64,000 nt of DNA. Origin: Alphaproteobacteria bacterium. GTDB taxonomy: Bacteria; Pseudomonadota; Alphaproteobacteria; JANQMY01. The notes under the pieces were generated by a model. The model was not told the DNA's origin. It made no database searches and was given only the letters and a program-made list of their open reading frames with translations. The position numbers and the translations under genes are program-made. This document shows positions 1 through 10,103 of the stretch, one piece after another; positions within the stretch are counted from its first letter, which is position 1; each line of letters starts with the position of its first letter. The stretch lies in assembly GCA_028289425.1 (NCBI GenBank), contig JANQPL010000012.1, positions 310,001 to 374,000 of the forward strand, in the 5' to 3' direction.

Positions 1-413
1 TTCTTACCATCGGTGTGTTTTCGCTGGTCCGATTGGAGTTCGGCCTGCCCATTGTCGCGGCTCTCTTAACCATTGTCGGTTATTCCATGAACGACACGGT
101 GGTCGTCTATGACCGGGTGCGCGAGAATCTGCGAAAATACAAAAAAATGCCGCTTGTGGAGCTTCTTGATTTATCGATCAACGACACCCTGTCGCGCACA
201 TTGATGACGTCGGTGACCACCTTGCTGGCCTTAGGCTCCCTATACTATTTGGGGGGGGAAAATATTCGCGGCTTCACCTTCGCGATGATCTGGGGCGTTT
301 TCGTGGGTACCTATTCGTCCATTTTCATCGCCGCGCCGCTGTTGATGTATCTGAATGTGAAGCGGGACTGGAGTGAAGATGCCGCCCGCAAGACGGCGGC
401 CGCAAGTCCGTGA
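1..413 (+). CDS. secF: Protein translocase subunit SecF, C-terminal part
   Basis: This is the C-terminal part of SecF, the inner-membrane partner of SecD that uses the proton gradient to help draw secreted proteins through SecYEG. The frame is open from base 3 (LTIGVFSLVRLEF), so the gene starts upstream of the window and the GTG at 15 is internal. The conserved SecF segment GYSMNDTVVVYDRVREN is visible, followed by SRTLMTSVTTLLAL, a last membrane span (roughly TFAMIWGVFVGTYSSIFIAA) and a short charged tail. SecD should lie just upstream. The next gene starts 41 bases downstream on the same strand, so co-transcription is likely. Confidence 0.95.
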   Translation, partial: LTIGVFSLVRLEFGLPIVAALLTIVGYSMNDTVVVYDRVRENLRKYKKMPLVELLDLSINDTLSRTLMTSVTTLLALGSLYYLGGENIRGFTFAMIWGVFVGTYSSIFIAAPLLMYLNVKRDWSEDAARKTAAASP

Positions 414-454
414 TGGTCCGGCGTTAAGCGGGTCCCCATTGTAAGCGAGTTTTC

Positions 455-835
455 ATGCTCGAAATCAACACGCCGGATTTTGGTGGTCAGCCCCCCATTG
501 ATGCTTATGGCAATGGGGGGTTCCGCATCGGCGCCATCCGTCATAATGGGTCGCTTTTGTTAACGCCTGGACGGGCGTTGGAATGGCCTGTCAAAAGTGT
601 TAACGAGCTTAACGCGGACTCATTCGAGATTCTTGCCGAAGAATCTGACAGCATTGAACTTCTCTTGCTGGGTTGTGGCCACCGAATCGAAATGATTCCG
701 AATGCGCTCCGCGACGCGCTTCGCGGGATGGGCATGGTTCTGGAGCCCATGGACACGGGCGCCGCCTGCCGTACCTACAATGTTCTTTTGGCGGAAAAAC
801 GCAAAATCGCAGCGGCACTCATCGCCGTGGACTGA
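455..835 (+). CDS. Mth938-like domain protein (NDUFAF3-related)
   Basis: A 126-residue protein of the Mth938-like/DUF498 family, the bacterial relative of the mitochondrial complex I assembly factor NDUFAF3. The family fold is a small beta sheet around a conserved hydrophobic core, seen here as the stretch ending LLLLGCGHRIEMIP, with a C-terminal segment near PMDTGAACRTYNVLLAEKR. No catalytic residues are assigned to the family. It lies directly behind secF, an association common in alphaproteobacteria, and a phytoene-synthase-like NDUFAF6 relative follows two genes later. A role in respiratory complex assembly is inferred from the eukaryotic relatives. ATG at 455 is the natural start. Confidence 0.85.
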   Translation: MLEINTPDFGGQPPIDAYGNGGFRIGAIRHNGSLLLTPGRALEWPVKSVNELNADSFEILAEESDSIELLLLGCGHRIEMIPNALRDALRGMGMVLEPMDTGAACRTYNVLLAEKRKIAAALIAVD

Positions 836-985
836 CGATTTGCGTTTGCACCCGGCAATTCTGGCAATTACAATGCGCGCCGAGATTCAATCGCGAGACC
901 GCTGATTTTCAGACCGAAGACGGTCCCGGTCAGCCGGTTCTGCGCGACGAGAAATGCAGAGATTTTTACTGGGGAGTTACAGACA

Positions 986-1600
986 GTGGCTGCAATCCTA
1001 ACATCCTTACGCAACACGGTGATCGCGGGCTCGGTTCTCGCGTTTGTCCTTTTTCTGATGTACATCCAAATCCAGGGATTTGGCGGTGAGGCGTTTTGGG
1101 CGTTTTTCTTCCGTTGGCTGCACGTCTTGAGCGGCGTCATGTGGATCGGTCTGCTTTGGTATTTCAACTTTGTTCAGATCCCGACCATGCCGAAAATCCC
1201 GGACGAACTGAAACCGGCTGTGGGCGGTTACATCGCTCCGGAAGCGTTGTGGTGGTTCCGTTGGGGCGCCATGGCGACGATCGTCACGGGACTTATCTTG
1301 GCTGCACTAAACAATTATCTGGGTGATGCATTATTGCTGGGCGCCCTCAATGATTTTAGTGTGCCGAAGAACATTGCCATCGGCATCGGCATGTGGCTGG
1401 GGATCATCATGTGGTTCAACGTGTGGTTCGTCATTTGGCCCAACCAGCAAAAAGCGCTCAACATCGCCAACCAATATCCGGATATCAGCCCCGAGGACAA
1501 AGCGGCCTCTGCGCGCACCGCCATGTTGTTCTCGCGGACGAACACCATGCTGTCGATCCCCATGCTCTTTGCCATGGTTTCGGCACAGAACATCTACTAA
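986..1600 (+). CDS. Urate hydroxylase PuuD-like membrane protein
   Basis: A 204-residue integral membrane protein related to the N-terminal membrane domain of PuuD (Urate_ox_N). A GTG at 986 is preceded by GGGGAG. Four or so membrane spans can be seen: residues about 12-32, 38-60 (RWLHVLSGVMWIGLLWYFNF), 90-108 and 128-150. Conserved histidine and tryptophan residues in RWLHVLSGVMWIGLLW and MWFNVWFVIWPNQQK match the family. The cytochrome c domain of full PuuD is absent, and no other purine gene is near, so urate oxidation is doubtful; a haem or respiratory function is equally possible. It is followed by a rho-independent terminator. Confidence 0.75.
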   Translation: MAAILTSLRNTVIAGSVLAFVLFLMYIQIQGFGGEAFWAFFFRWLHVLSGVMWIGLLWYFNFVQIPTMPKIPDELKPAVGGYIAPEALWWFRWGAMATIVTGLILAALNNYLGDALLLGALNDFSVPKNIAIGIGMWLGIIMWFNVWFVIWPNQQKALNIANQYPDISPEDKAASARTAMLFSRTNTMLSIPMLFAMVSAQNIY

Positions 1601-1622
1601 GCGAAATACGATTTGAATGGCG

Positions 1623-1652
1623 GGGCCGTCCTTTGCGGGGCGGCCCTTTTTT
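1623..1652 (+). terminator. Rho-independent terminator
   Basis: GGGCCG (1623-1628) pairs with CGGCCC (1641-1646) and is followed by six T residues. It sits 23 bases after the PuuD-like gene and ends 16 bases before the next start codon, so it should close the secF operon, or attenuate read-through into the phytoene-synthase-like gene. Confidence 0.8.
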
Positions 1653-1668
1653 GTGGCAAGACGGCACC

Positions 1669-2520
1669 ATGGAGACGCAGCACGGACTGTCCTATTGCGC
1701 GGACATGGTTCGGCGGCTTGACAAAGACCGCTTCCTCACCGCCTTGTTCGCGCCGGAACCCGGCCGAGCTCGGCTGATGGCGCTTTATGCCTTCAATCTT
1801 GAAGTGGCCCGCACACGGGAACAGGTGAGCGAGCCGATGATCGGTGAAATTCGCCTGCAATGGTGGCGGGATGCGCTGGACGCCATCTACAAAGGATCGC
1901 CTCCGGAGCATGAGGTGGCGCAGGCGCTGGCCCGAGCCATAGGCGAGGCGCAGTTGGAACGGGGTGTGCTTGACCGGCTGATCGATGCGCGCAGTTTCGA
2001 TCTCTACGACGCGCCCATGGCAACCCTGGATGATCTGGTCCGATATTTGGAGGATACGTCGTCGGGCCTGATGGCGGCTGGTGTGACGCTGTTATCGGGA
2101 AATCAGGAGGCTGGGGCCCATCAGGCCGTCAAACAGGCAGGCATTGCCTGGGGCCTGACGGGCATGCTGCGGGCACTGCCTTTTCACATTGAGCGCAGTC
2201 AGCAATTCGTGCCGGAGGAAATTCTCAAACGACATGATGTCGTATGGAGCGATTTTCTGCATTCCGAGGAGCGGTCACGCAACAAGTCGGTTATCGACTC
2301 TATCTGCGACTTGGCAACGGAGGCCGCCGATCGAGGCCGTTCGGCATCGCGTGATTTGCCAAAAGAAAGTTTGCCGCCCCTCATGCCCGTTGTCTTGACA
2401 CCCCACTACCTTCGACAATTGCGGAGACCTGATGTCGATCCGTGTAAAGACATACCAGAAGTGCCAGTGTTCCGAAAGCAACTCACACTGATGAAGCACG
2501 CCCTGCTGGGGCGCCTTTGA
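1669..2520 (+). CDS. Squalene/phytoene synthase family protein (NDUFAF6-like)
   Basis: A 283-residue member of the squalene/phytoene synthase superfamily. The frame extends upstream to 1393, but that part overlaps the PuuD-like gene and terminator, so ATG 1669 (METQHGLSYCADMVRRLD) is chosen. Family segments are seen: ALYAFNLEVARTREQVSEP, then GEIRLQWWRDALDAI. The catalytic synthases have a first aspartate-rich motif (DxxxD) at the position occupied here by NLEVARTRE, so prenyl condensation is unlikely. It resembles the NDUFAF6 (complex I assembly) group, which alphaproteobacteria carry near secDF. Its stop is directly followed by the oppositely oriented trmFO. Confidence 0.8.
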   Translation: METQHGLSYCADMVRRLDKDRFLTALFAPEPGRARLMALYAFNLEVARTREQVSEPMIGEIRLQWWRDALDAIYKGSPPEHEVAQALARAIGEAQLERGVLDRLIDARSFDLYDAPMATLDDLVRYLEDTSSGLMAAGVTLLSGNQEAGAHQAVKQAGIAWGLTGMLRALPFHIERSQQFVPEEILKRHDVVWSDFLHSEERSRNKSVIDSICDLATEAADRGRSASRDLPKESLPPLMPVVLTPHYLRQLRRPDVDPCKDIPEVPVFRKQLTLMKHALLGRL

Positions 2521-3897
2521 TCATTCGGCCGCGGCTTTTGTGCCGAGCCAATGGTCCAGATCGGTCAGCGCACGCGCCGTGATGGCCCGCTTCTTGGCGC
2601 GGCCTTTTTCTTTACCGCGATGTTTGCCTTCCACTTTGATGGGCGGGAACAATCCGAAATTGATGTTCATGGGCTGGAAGGATTTTTCATCCGCCCCGCC
2701 GGTGATGTGGTTGAGCAAGGCGCCGAACGCTGTTGTCTCTGGCGGGAAGTTGAACGCCGCACCCACGCGCTCGGCTGCCGCAAAGCGTCCCGCCAGCAAG
2801 CCGATCGCCGCGCTTTCCACATAGCCCTCAACCCCTGTGATCTGTCCGGCAAACCGCAGGCCCGGGCGCTTGTTCCACTGCAACGAGCGGTCGAGCATTT
2901 TCGGACTGTTGATGAATGTGTTCCGGTGGAGGCCGCCCAGACGGGCAAAACGCGCTTCTTCAAGCCCCGGGATCGTGCGGAACAGCTTGGTCTGTTCACT
3001 ATGCTTAAGCTTGGTCTGAAATCCGACCAGATTGTAAAGTGTGCCCAAGGCATTGTCCTGCCTGAGCTGCACAACGGCATATGGCTTTTGATCCGAATGG
3101 GGGTTGGTCAGCCCGATGGGTTTCATGGGGCCGAAACGCAGCGTTTCCCGGCCGCGTTCGGCCATCACCTCGATGGGCAGGCACCCTTCGAAATAGGGCG
3201 TGGATTTCTCCCACTCCTTGAAGTCGGATTTCTCGCCGGCGTTCAAACCGTCGATGAAGCGGGAATACTCTTCTTCCGTAAGCGGACAATTAAGGTAATC
3301 GGCACCATCGCCGCCGGGGCCCGCTTTGTCATAACGGGATTGGAACCAAGCTTTCGACATATCGACCGAGTCTTTGTAGACGATCGGCGCAATGGCATCG
3401 AAGAACGCCAACGCATCTTCGCCCGATTGGGCGCGGATGGCTTCCGCAAGCGGCGCAGCGGTGAGCGGGCCCGTCGCGATAATAACAGTGTCCCAATCTT
3501 CGGGGGGCAGGGTGTCGACACACTCTCGACGGATGCTCACAAGAGGATGGTTCTTGAGCGTCTGTTCAACGGCTTTGGCAAACCCCTCCCGATCTACAGC
3601 CAACGCACCCCCCGCCGGTAGTTTGTGATCGTCTCCGCAGCGCATAATCAGTGAATTCGCCCGGCGCATTTCCTCGTGCAACAGTCCGACGGCATTGTTT
3701 TCGGCGTCATCCGACCGGAAAGAGTTGGAACACACCAATTCCGCTAGGCCGTCGGTCACATGGGCTTCGGTCTGCCTGACCGGGCGCATCTCGTGCAGAA
3801 TGACGGGCACACCCGCGGACACGAGTTGCCAGGCGGCCTCGCAGCCGGCCAAACCGCCGCCGACAACATGGACTGGAGAAACGCTGTTCTTTGTCAT
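2521..3897 (-). CDS. trmFO: Methylenetetrahydrofolate--tRNA-(uracil-5-)-methyltransferase
   Basis: TrmFO makes 5-methyluridine at position 54 of the tRNA T-loop using methylene-tetrahydrofolate and FADH2. The 458-residue product has the N-terminal FAD-binding motif [17 protein letters not shown], the conserved [24 protein letters not shown] region (residues about 53-76), and family-typical segments [11 protein letters not shown] and [14 protein letters not shown]. The C-terminal part carries the FAD contact region [17 protein letters not shown]. Length and motif order are normal. It is convergent with the phytoene-synthase-like gene and lies 12 bases after the VOC gene on the same strand. Confidence 0.97.
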   Translation of the reverse strand: MTKNSVSPVHVVGGGLAGCEAAWQLVSAGVPVILHEMRPVRQTEAHVTDGLAELVCSNSFRSDDAENNAVGLLHEEMRRANSLIMRCGDDHKLPAGGALAVDREGFAKAVEQTLKNHPLVSIRRECVDTLPPEDWDTVIIATGPLTAAPLAEAIRAQSGEDALAFFDAIAPIVYKDSVDMSKAWFQSRYDKAGPGGDGADYLNCPLTEEEYSRFIDGLNAGEKSDFKEWEKSTPYFEGCLPIEVMAERGRETLRFGPMKPIGLTNPHSDQKPYAVVQLRQDNALGTLYNLVGFQTKLKHSEQTKLFRTIPGLEEARFARLGGLHRNTFINSPKMLDRSLQWNKRPGLRFAGQITGVEGYVESAAIGLLAGRFAAAERVGAAFNFPPETTAFGALLNHITGGADEKSFQPMNINFGLFPPIKVEGKHRGKEKGRAKKRAITARALTDLDHWLGTKAAAE

Positions 3898-3909
3898 TCG
3901 CGTTTGTCG

Positions 3910-4464
3910 TTATCCGTAGGCCTTCTCGACCGGGGCGCCGGAGGTAAAGTCAATCATCCGCAAGGGATCGGTTTTGCCGTCCCAACTTTCGGCGCCTTTT
4001 TTCACAATGCCGAAGAACGCGTCATAGAAGTCGCTGCGCGCCATCATTTGCATCATGACACCCGGTTGCTCGATATTGTCGGCATAGATATGGGCGTCCC
4101 CATAGCGCTGGGCAATGCGCCATTTCTCGCCGTCGGCATTGAGTTTCGCGAACGCGTCATTCACATCGTCGACCCAAACGGCCAGGTGCTGCAATCCGCC
4201 GTCCGGATGGGTTTCTAAGTAATCCGCATAGATGTTCGGATTGGTGCCCGTGGGCTGGATGACTTCGATCTGCTGATCGCCGGAATACGCAAAGGCTGCG
4301 CGCATCTTGGATTTGATTGGTTCGCCATAGTACTCGCCGTCCATGCCGTCGATGTCAGCCACATAGAAAGGGCCGATACCGCGCGCGAGCCAATGGGTCA
4401 TGGCGGCGTCCAGATCCGGCACCGCATATCCTTGTTGGACCACCTCTCCAAATAGTCGGCTCAT
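3910..4464 (-). CDS. VOC (glyoxalase/bleomycin resistance) family protein
   Basis: A 184-residue vicinal-oxygen-chelate protein. The N-terminal half begins with the typical GYAVPDLDAAMTHWLARGIGPFY pattern, and a second beta-alpha-beta-beta-beta unit starts near GLQHLAVWVDDVNDAFAKL. Candidate metal ligands are the histidine of LQHLAVW and the glutamate of QIEVIQP. The family includes dioxygenases, epimerases and lyases, and the substrate cannot be read from sequence. It lies between trmFO and an amidase on the same strand. Confidence 0.8.
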   Translation of the reverse strand: MSRLFGEVVQQGYAVPDLDAAMTHWLARGIGPFYVADIDGMDGEYYGEPIKSKMRAAFAYSGDQQIEVIQPTGTNPNIYADYLETHPDGGLQHLAVWVDDVNDAFAKLNADGEKWRIAQRYGDAHIYADNIEQPGVMMQMMARSDFYDAFFGIVKKGAESWDGKTDPLRMIDFTSGAPVEKAYG

Positions 4465-4509
4465 AACAAATCCCTTCGTTTGACAGTGCCTTATAGATTG
4501 TTTTGCCGT

Positions 4510-5937
4510 TTAGCCCCAAATCGGCGGCCGCCGGCCGATCCAGGGCGCTTCCTCTTCAAGCTGGGAAGCCAATCGGATCAAGGTCGCCTCATCGCCGTAG
4601 CGCCCGACAAAATGCATCCCCACAGGCAGGCCGTTGTCGCTGGTACACAGGGGCACCGACATGGCGGGCTGTCCGGTAAAGTTGAAGGGCGGTGTGGTGG
4701 CCAGGATTTTCGCCTGCTGCTTGCCGAAGGTGCGCGGGTCTAAATCGACCGGAGACATATAGCCGATTTCCGGCGGCGCAATGCCCAGGACGGGCGCCAG
4801 GTAAATGTCGACCTCTTCAAACAGCGACAATATCTGTTGGTTGATACGGCGCAGAGTGCGCAAGCCCCGCAAGGCGTCTTCACCGGTGGCGCGGCGGCCG
4901 CCTTTGATGATCGCCCAGGTGAGCGGTTCGAAATCTTCCTGTTCCGGCTCGCGTCCGGTTTTTTCGATCAGCAAACGGATTTTTGCCGCAAAATCGGGCG
5001 CCGAAAAATCACTATGCGCGCGATACATCGCTTTCCAATCGATCCCGAGGGAGCGTTCCTGCACGTCGTGGCCGAGAGATTTCAGAAGGTCGATGGTTTC
5101 GCTCAACCCGCGCATCACATCCGCATCGGGCGTGGCGCCGATGCCGTTCTCGATGGAGAAGGCAATTTTGAGTTTGCCCGGATTGACCCCCACCTCCATG
5201 GCGAACGGACGCTGCTTGGGCGGATAGGCATAGGGCATGTTGGGTTCGGGATATCCCGTAGCATCCAGCACCGTGGCGGAGTCTCGCACCGAACGGGTCA
5301 CCACGTGGTCCACTGATAAACCGATCACCCGGTCCGTGTCATCGCCATTAGGGTTCCGGTCCCGTGTCGTCTTCAAGCCGAACAACCCGCATACCGATGC
5401 CGGAATGCGGATCGAACCAAGCCCGTCGCTGGCGTGGGCAATGGGCAGCATGCCCGATGCCACCGCCGCCGCAGCACCGCCGCTTGACCCGCCCGCAATG
5501 TGGTTGGTGTTCCAGGGGTTGCGGCAGGGGCCCAGATGTGCGCTTTCGGTGGTTCCGGTAATGCCGAATTCGGGTGTGTTCGTTTTCCCCAGCAGAATGA
5601 AGCCTGCCTCGCGGTAGCGCGATATGAGGATACTGTCCTCCGCATCCACATGATCTTTGAAATACCGGCTGCCATTTGTGTGGGGCCAGCCTTTGATCTC
5701 ACAGGGCAGATCTTTGATCAGCAGTGGCACACCCGTAAACGGGCCATCGGGCAGGGGCTTTGAAGCCGTCTCGCGCGCCTCTTCGAAGGCCTTGTAGACG
5801 ACGGCGTTCAACTTCCCGTCATGCCGTTCGATCCGTTCGATGGCTGCATCCACCAACTCCAAAGGCGTGACGTCTTTTTGGCGGACCAATTGTGCCAAAC
5901 CCACGCCGTCATAGTTGGAAAATTCTGCAAAGCTCAT
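4510..5937 (-). CDS. Amidase signature family hydrolase
   Basis: A 475-residue amidase-signature enzyme that hydrolyses an amide using a Ser-cisSer-Lys triad. Visible are the lysine in VPLLIKDLP, the glycine/serine-rich core HIAGGSSGGAAAAVASGM with the cis-serine, and the nucleophile region SDGLGSIRIPASVCGLFGLK. In most relatives this last motif reads DGGGSIRIPA; here a leucine replaces one glycine. Start 5937 is chosen over 5949 because GGGAGG lies five bases before it. The substrate is unknown; relatives act on aryl, fatty or oligomeric amides. Confidence 0.88.
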   Translation of the reverse strand: MSFAEFSNYDGVGLAQLVRQKDVTPLELVDAAIERIERHDGKLNAVVYKAFEEARETASKPLPDGPFTGVPLLIKDLPCEIKGWPHTNGSRYFKDHVDAEDSILISRYREAGFILLGKTNTPEFGITGTTESAHLGPCRNPWNTNHIAGGSSGGAAAAVASGMLPIAHASDGLGSIRIPASVCGLFGLKTTRDRNPNGDDTDRVIGLSVDHVVTRSVRDSATVLDATGYPEPNMPYAYPPKQRPFAMEVGVNPGKLKIAFSIENGIGATPDADVMRGLSETIDLLKSLGHDVQERSLGIDWKAMYRAHSDFSAPDFAAKIRLLIEKTGREPEQEDFEPLTWAIIKGGRRATGEDALRGLRTLRRINQQILSLFEEVDIYLAPVLGIAPPEIGYMSPVDLDPRTFGKQQAKILATTPPFNFTGQPAMSVPLCTSDNGLPVGMHFVGRYGDEATLIRLASQLEEEAPWIGRRPPIWG

Positions 5938-6065
5938 ACCGCCTCCCATGATCTTGCTTTTTGGAAATGATACGGGCGGCGGACCCAGGGCGCCACCGCT
6001 AAAGGTCCATTTGCGTCGCTATCCCCAATCAGAAACAATACGGTGAGCGATTCGGGGAGACTGAA

Positions 6066-6839
6066 ATGGCAGCAAAACTGGACACGGTGCCGACAGCAAC
6101 CGGTGCCTTCTCAAAAACACTTGAAAACCTGGGTCTCATATTTCAATTGGGTCTCGCGCCGTTCGGCGCCTTGTTTATTTGGCTCATGCTGTTGTCCTTC
6201 TTCGGCGGAGGATTGGCCACCTTTCTTGGCCAATTGGGCACGGGTGTGGCCACGGCCCTGCTGGCGGCATCCTTGTTCCGCTACTACATTCTGAACGAGA
6301 CACCGAAGACGGAAACGTTTTCTTTCGATATCGGCGATCGAGAACGCAATTTAATGATCGTCTATGTGGGCTTTGCCATAGCCGGCGTGATTCCCGGTTG
6401 GATCGCCTTGGGCGTCTCCAGTATTCTTGGGTTTTTGCTGACGCTTGCACTCATTTTTGCCTATGTCCGATTGGCCTTGCTGCCGGCCCTTACGGCCTTG
6501 GACAATCCCATCGATTTGGGCGCGGCCTTCGGTAAAACGGAAGGCAACTTCTGGCGGATTTTTCTGGGCTACATCCTGATCGGTGTCGTGATTGTGGTGA
6601 TCTACGCCATCCTCAGCTTTATCGGATTGGTGGGATCGGTCGTTGACGGTGGGCTGGCTTCCGGTCCGGTGCAGGCATTGTTCACGGCGGTGTTGCAATT
6701 GTTTGCCGCCGCTGTGTCGATTGCCTACATGTCCGGCGTCTATGAGGCCCTGGTAAAGAAGGACGATAAGGCGCCTGAATCAATCAGTCCGCCGCCATCG
6801 CCTGAAGGACCGGCCTCCACCGGACCGTCCGACGGTTGA
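6066..6839 (+). CDS. Multi-pass membrane protein of unknown function
   Basis: A 257-residue membrane protein with about six hydrophobic segments: residues roughly 27-50, 53-75, 95-118, 120-140, 160-182 and 195-222. The N-terminus is a short amphipathic stretch. The C-terminus is a cytoplasmic-looking proline/serine-rich tail (SPPPSPEGPASTGPSDG). I do not recognise a named family; the arrangement resembles small bacterial glycerophosphoryl-type or DUF-type membrane proteins. It stands alone, divergent from the amidase and convergent with uvrA. Confidence 0.75.
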   Translation: MAAKLDTVPTATGAFSKTLENLGLIFQLGLAPFGALFIWLMLLSFFGGGLATFLGQLGTGVATALLAASLFRYYILNETPKTETFSFDIGDRERNLMIVYVGFAIAGVIPGWIALGVSSILGFLLTLALIFAYVRLALLPALTALDNPIDLGAAFGKTEGNFWRIFLGYILIGVVIVVIYAILSFIGLVGSVVDGGLASGPVQALFTAVLQLFAAAVSIAYMSGVYEALVKKDDKAPESISPPPSPEGPASTGPSDG

Positions 6840-6848
6840 TCTTTTCGA

Positions 6849-9800
6849 TTAGGCGCTGGCGCGGGCCCGAGGCGACCCTTTCGTTTTAGGTGCGGTCCGG
6901 CTCTTAGTGGTTTTCGCTTTTGTCGGGGCTTTTGAGCCGTTCGCTTTTGCCCGGCCATTTGCCTTTTTGGGCGCCGCTTTCTTCGCCGCGGTTTTTCGGA
7001 CGGTCGGCTTACGGGCCGGACGCCGTGCAAAGATCGATTTGAGGAAGTGCCCGGTATGGCTGCGCTTCATGGTCGCCACGTCTTCCGGTGTGCCGGTGGC
7101 CACAATCTCGCCGCCGCCGTCGCCGCCTTCAGGACCCAAATCCAGAATCCAGTCTGCCGTCTTAATGACCTCTAGATTGTGCTCAATGACGACCACAGTG
7201 TTTCCTTGATCCACAAGCTCGTGCAGCACCTCCAGCAGCTTACGCACATCTTCGAAGTGCAGGCCGGTGGTTGGCTCATCGAGGATATAGAGGGTGCGGC
7301 CGGTGGCACGGCGCGACAGTTCTTTTGCCAGCTTCACGCGCTGCGCTTCGCCGCCTGACAGGGTGGTCGCTTGCTGGCCCACCTTGATGTAACCAAGACC
7401 CACGCGTTTTAAAGTGTCTAGCTTCTCGCGCACTGCCGGCACGGCTTTGAAAAACTCGGCACCGTCTTCCACAGTCATGTCCAGCACGTCGGCGATCGAC
7501 TGATCTTTGAACTTGATCTCCAGGGTTTCCCGGTTATAGCGCTTGCCCTTGCATTGATCGCACTGCACGTACACGTCCGGCAGGAAGTGCATCTCAATTT
7601 TGATGACGCCGTCCCCCTGGCAGGCCTCGCAGCGGCCGCCTTTAACGTTGAACGAAAAGCGCCCAGGCTTGTAACCGCGGGCCTTTGCTTCCGGCAGCCC
7701 GGCGAACCATTCACGGATGGGTGTGAAGGCGCCCGTGTACGTCGCCGGATTTGAGCGGGGCGTCCGGCCGATGGGGGACTGATCTATGTCGATCACTTTG
7801 TCCAGGAATTCGAGGCCTTCGATATCCTCGTGTGCCCCCGGGTGTTCGCGCGCGCCGTTCAGGCGCCGGGCGGTGGCCTTGTAAAGTGTTTCGATAATGA
7901 GGGTGGATTTGCCGCCACCGGACACGCCGGTGACACAGGTGAAGGTGCCAAGTGGTACCTGGGCATCTACGTTCTTCAGATTGTTTTCGGTGGCGCCGAT
8001 CACCCGCAGACATCGTTCGTCGGAAATCTCGCGCCGCTCATCAGGGATGGGTACTTGCTTGAAGCCGGTGAGGTATTGACCTGTCAGACTTTTGTTATTT
8101 TGCATGACCTTTTTGGGCGTGCCTTCCGCAACAATCTCGCCGCCATGAACGCCGGCGCCCGGCCCCAAATCCACCACATGATCCGCAGACAGAATAGCTT
8201 CCTCGTCGTGCTCGACGACAACGACCGTGTTCCCCAGATCGCGCAAGCGTTTGAGTGTTTCGAGCAGCCGCTCATTGTCCCGCTGGTGCAAGCCAATGGA
8301 CGGTTCGTCGAGAACGTAGAGAACGCCGGTCAATCCGGACCCAATCTGAGATGCCAAGCGAATGCGTTGGGACTCACCGCCCGACAGTGTGCCGGAATTG
8401 CGCGACAATGCGAGATATTCCAACCCAACATTGTTGAGGAAGAATAGCCGCTCGCGAATTTCCTTAAGAATACGCCCGGCGATTTCGTTTTGTTTGGCGT
8501 TCAAATGCTTGGGCAATTCATCGAACCAGGCGCCGGCCTGACGAATGGACATTTGTGAGACTTGCCCGATGTGCAGCTCGTTGATCTTCACTGCCAACGC
8601 TTCAGGCTTCAGGCGGTAGCCGCCACAATCCTCGCAGCTTGTGATGCCTTGAAAGCGTTCGATCTCTTCGCGCACCCAAGCTGAATCGGTTTCCCGCCAG
8701 CGCCGCTCCAGGTTGGGAATGACGCCTTCGAACGGTTTGCGCGTTTCATAGCGGCGCAGACCGTCGTCGTAGACGAACGTAACTTCCTGCTTGCCCGAGC
8801 CGTACAACACAATGTCCTGATGCTCGTCCGACAGCTCACTCCAGGATTTGGTCATGCCGAAGCGGTATTTGCGGGCAAGGCTTTCGAGGGTTTGTTGGTA
8901 ATAGGGCGAGGTGGTCTTCGACCAGGGCGCTACGGCCCCATCGCGCAAGGACAGCCGGTCGTCGGGAACGATCAGCTCCGGATCGAAATAGTGCTGGCTG
9001 CCCAGCCCGTCGCAGGTGGGGCAAGCGCCGAACGGATTGTTGAAGGAAAACAGCCGTGGCTCGATTTCTTCAATCGTGAATCCGGAAACCGGGCAGGCGA
9101 ACTTGGCGGAAAAGATCACGCGTTTGGCTTCTTTCTCACCCGGCGCGATGTCCGCATACTCTGCGACCGCAATGCCGTCGGCAAGTTGCAGCGCGGTCTC
9201 AATCGAGTCCGCAAGTCGGTTTCCCAAGCCGTCGCGCACCACAACACGATCAACCACGACGTCAATGTCGTGCTTGACCTTTTTGTTCAGCGCCGGCACG
9301 GCATCAATCTCATGAAACTCGCCGTCTACTTTGACGCGCTGGAAACCCCGTTTCATGAGATCGGCAAATTCTTTGCGGTATTCGCCTTTACGTCCCCGGA
9401 TCATCGGCGCCAGCAGGTAGAGACGCGTCCCTTCGGGCAGGTCCATAACCCGGTCGACCATCTGGCTCACGGTCTGGCTCTCAATCGGCAAACCGGTCGC
9501 CGGCGAATAGGGGATGCCCACACGCGCAAACAATAGGCGCATATAGTCGTAGATTTCGGTCACGGTGCCGACCGTGGAGCGCGGATTGCGCGAAGTCGTT
9601 TTTTGTTCGATGGAAATCGCCGGGCTCAGCCCGTCGATCTGATCCACATCCGGCTTTTGCATCAGTTCTAGAAACTGGCGCGCATAAGCAGACAGGCTTT
9701 CCACATAGCGCCGCTGGCCTTCCGCATAAATCGTGTCGAACGCAAGCGACGACTTGCCGGACCCGGACAGTCCCGTAATCACAACCAATTTGTCGCGCGG

Positions 9801-9869
9801 AATTTCCACGTCGACATTCTTGAGATTGTGCTCCCGGGCACCTTGAACATGGATGGTCTTTGCGGTCAC
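6849..9869 (-). CDS. uvrA: Excinuclease ABC subunit UvrA
   Basis: UvrA is the damage-sensing ATPase of nucleotide excision repair and loads UvrB. Seen are the first Walker A ([20 protein letters not shown]), zinc-finger cysteine pairs near CPVSGF and [11 protein letters not shown], and the second half with [26 protein letters not shown] and [13 protein letters not shown] signatures [16 protein letters not shown] and [15 protein letters not shown] are present. The frame extends to a TTG at 9944, but homology starts at [15 protein letters not shown], so GTG 9869 is chosen. Unusually, about 60 residues rich in Lys, Ala, Arg and Thr follow the last ATPase domain. Divergent from ssb. Confidence 0.97.
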   Translation of the reverse strand: MTAKTIHVQGAREHNLKNVDVEIPRDKLVVITGLSGSGKSSLAFDTIYAEGQRRYVESLSAYARQFLELMQKPDVDQIDGLSPAISIEQKTTSRNPRSTVGTVTEIYDYMRLLFARVGIPYSPATGLPIESQTVSQMVDRVMDLPEGTRLYLLAPMIRGRKGEYRKEFADLMKRGFQRVKVDGEFHEIDAVPALNKKVKHDIDVVVDRVVVRDGLGNRLADSIETALQLADGIAVAEYADIAPGEKEAKRVIFSAKFACPVSGFTIEEIEPRLFSFNNPFGACPTCDGLGSQHYFDPELIVPDDRLSLRDGAVAPWSKTTSPYYQQTLESLARKYRFGMTKSWSELSDEHQDIVLYGSGKQEVTFVYDDGLRRYETRKPFEGVIPNLERRWRETDSAWVREEIERFQGITSCEDCGGYRLKPEALAVKINELHIGQVSQMSIRQAGAWFDELPKHLNAKQNEIAGRILKEIRERLFFLNNVGLEYLALSRNSGTLSGGESQRIRLASQIGSGLTGVLYVLDEPSIGLHQRDNERLLETLKRLRDLGNTVVVVEHDEEAILSADHVVDLGPGAGVHGGEIVAEGTPKKVMQNNKSLTGQYLTGFKQVPIPDERREISDERCLRVIGATENNLKNVDAQVPLGTFTCVTGVSGGGKSTLIIETLYKATARRLNGAREHPGAHEDIEGLEFLDKVIDIDQSPIGRTPRSNPATYTGAFTPIREWFAGLPEAKARGYKPGRFSFNVKGGRCEACQGDGVIKIEMHFLPDVYVQCDQCKGKRYNRETLEIKFKDQSIADVLDMTVEDGAEFFKAVPAVREKLDTLKRVGLGYIKVGQQATTLSGGEAQRVKLAKELSRRATGRTLYILDEPTTGLHFEDVRKLLEVLHELVDQGNTVVVIEHNLEVIKTADWILDLGPEGGDGGGEIVATGTPEDVATMKRSHTGHFLKSIFARRPARKPTVRKTAAKKAAPKKANGRAKANGSKAPTKAKTTKSRTAPKTKGSPRARASA

Positions 9870-10103
9870 TGTGCGGCCTTGGATATTTCTTGCGTTTTGC
9901 GATAAAGGTCTGTCGATTGGCGTTGCGGCATTCGCCCGTCCCAATACGAAAGATAGGCTTCGGATCTTAGAAACAAAGCACTATTTGACCGTCGCGTGAT
10001 AGGGCGACAAAGTGCTGCCTTCTGGGAATCGAGTCAATCGAACCGTGACAGATTTTGGCAGGAGAGATGCGCGGAAGCCCGCGCGAAAAGAGGAGGCGTC
10101 AAC

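Noticed and set aside
2551-3621. Plus-strand 356-residue frame opposite trmFO
   Set aside because: Shadow of trmFO, with no recognisable domain.
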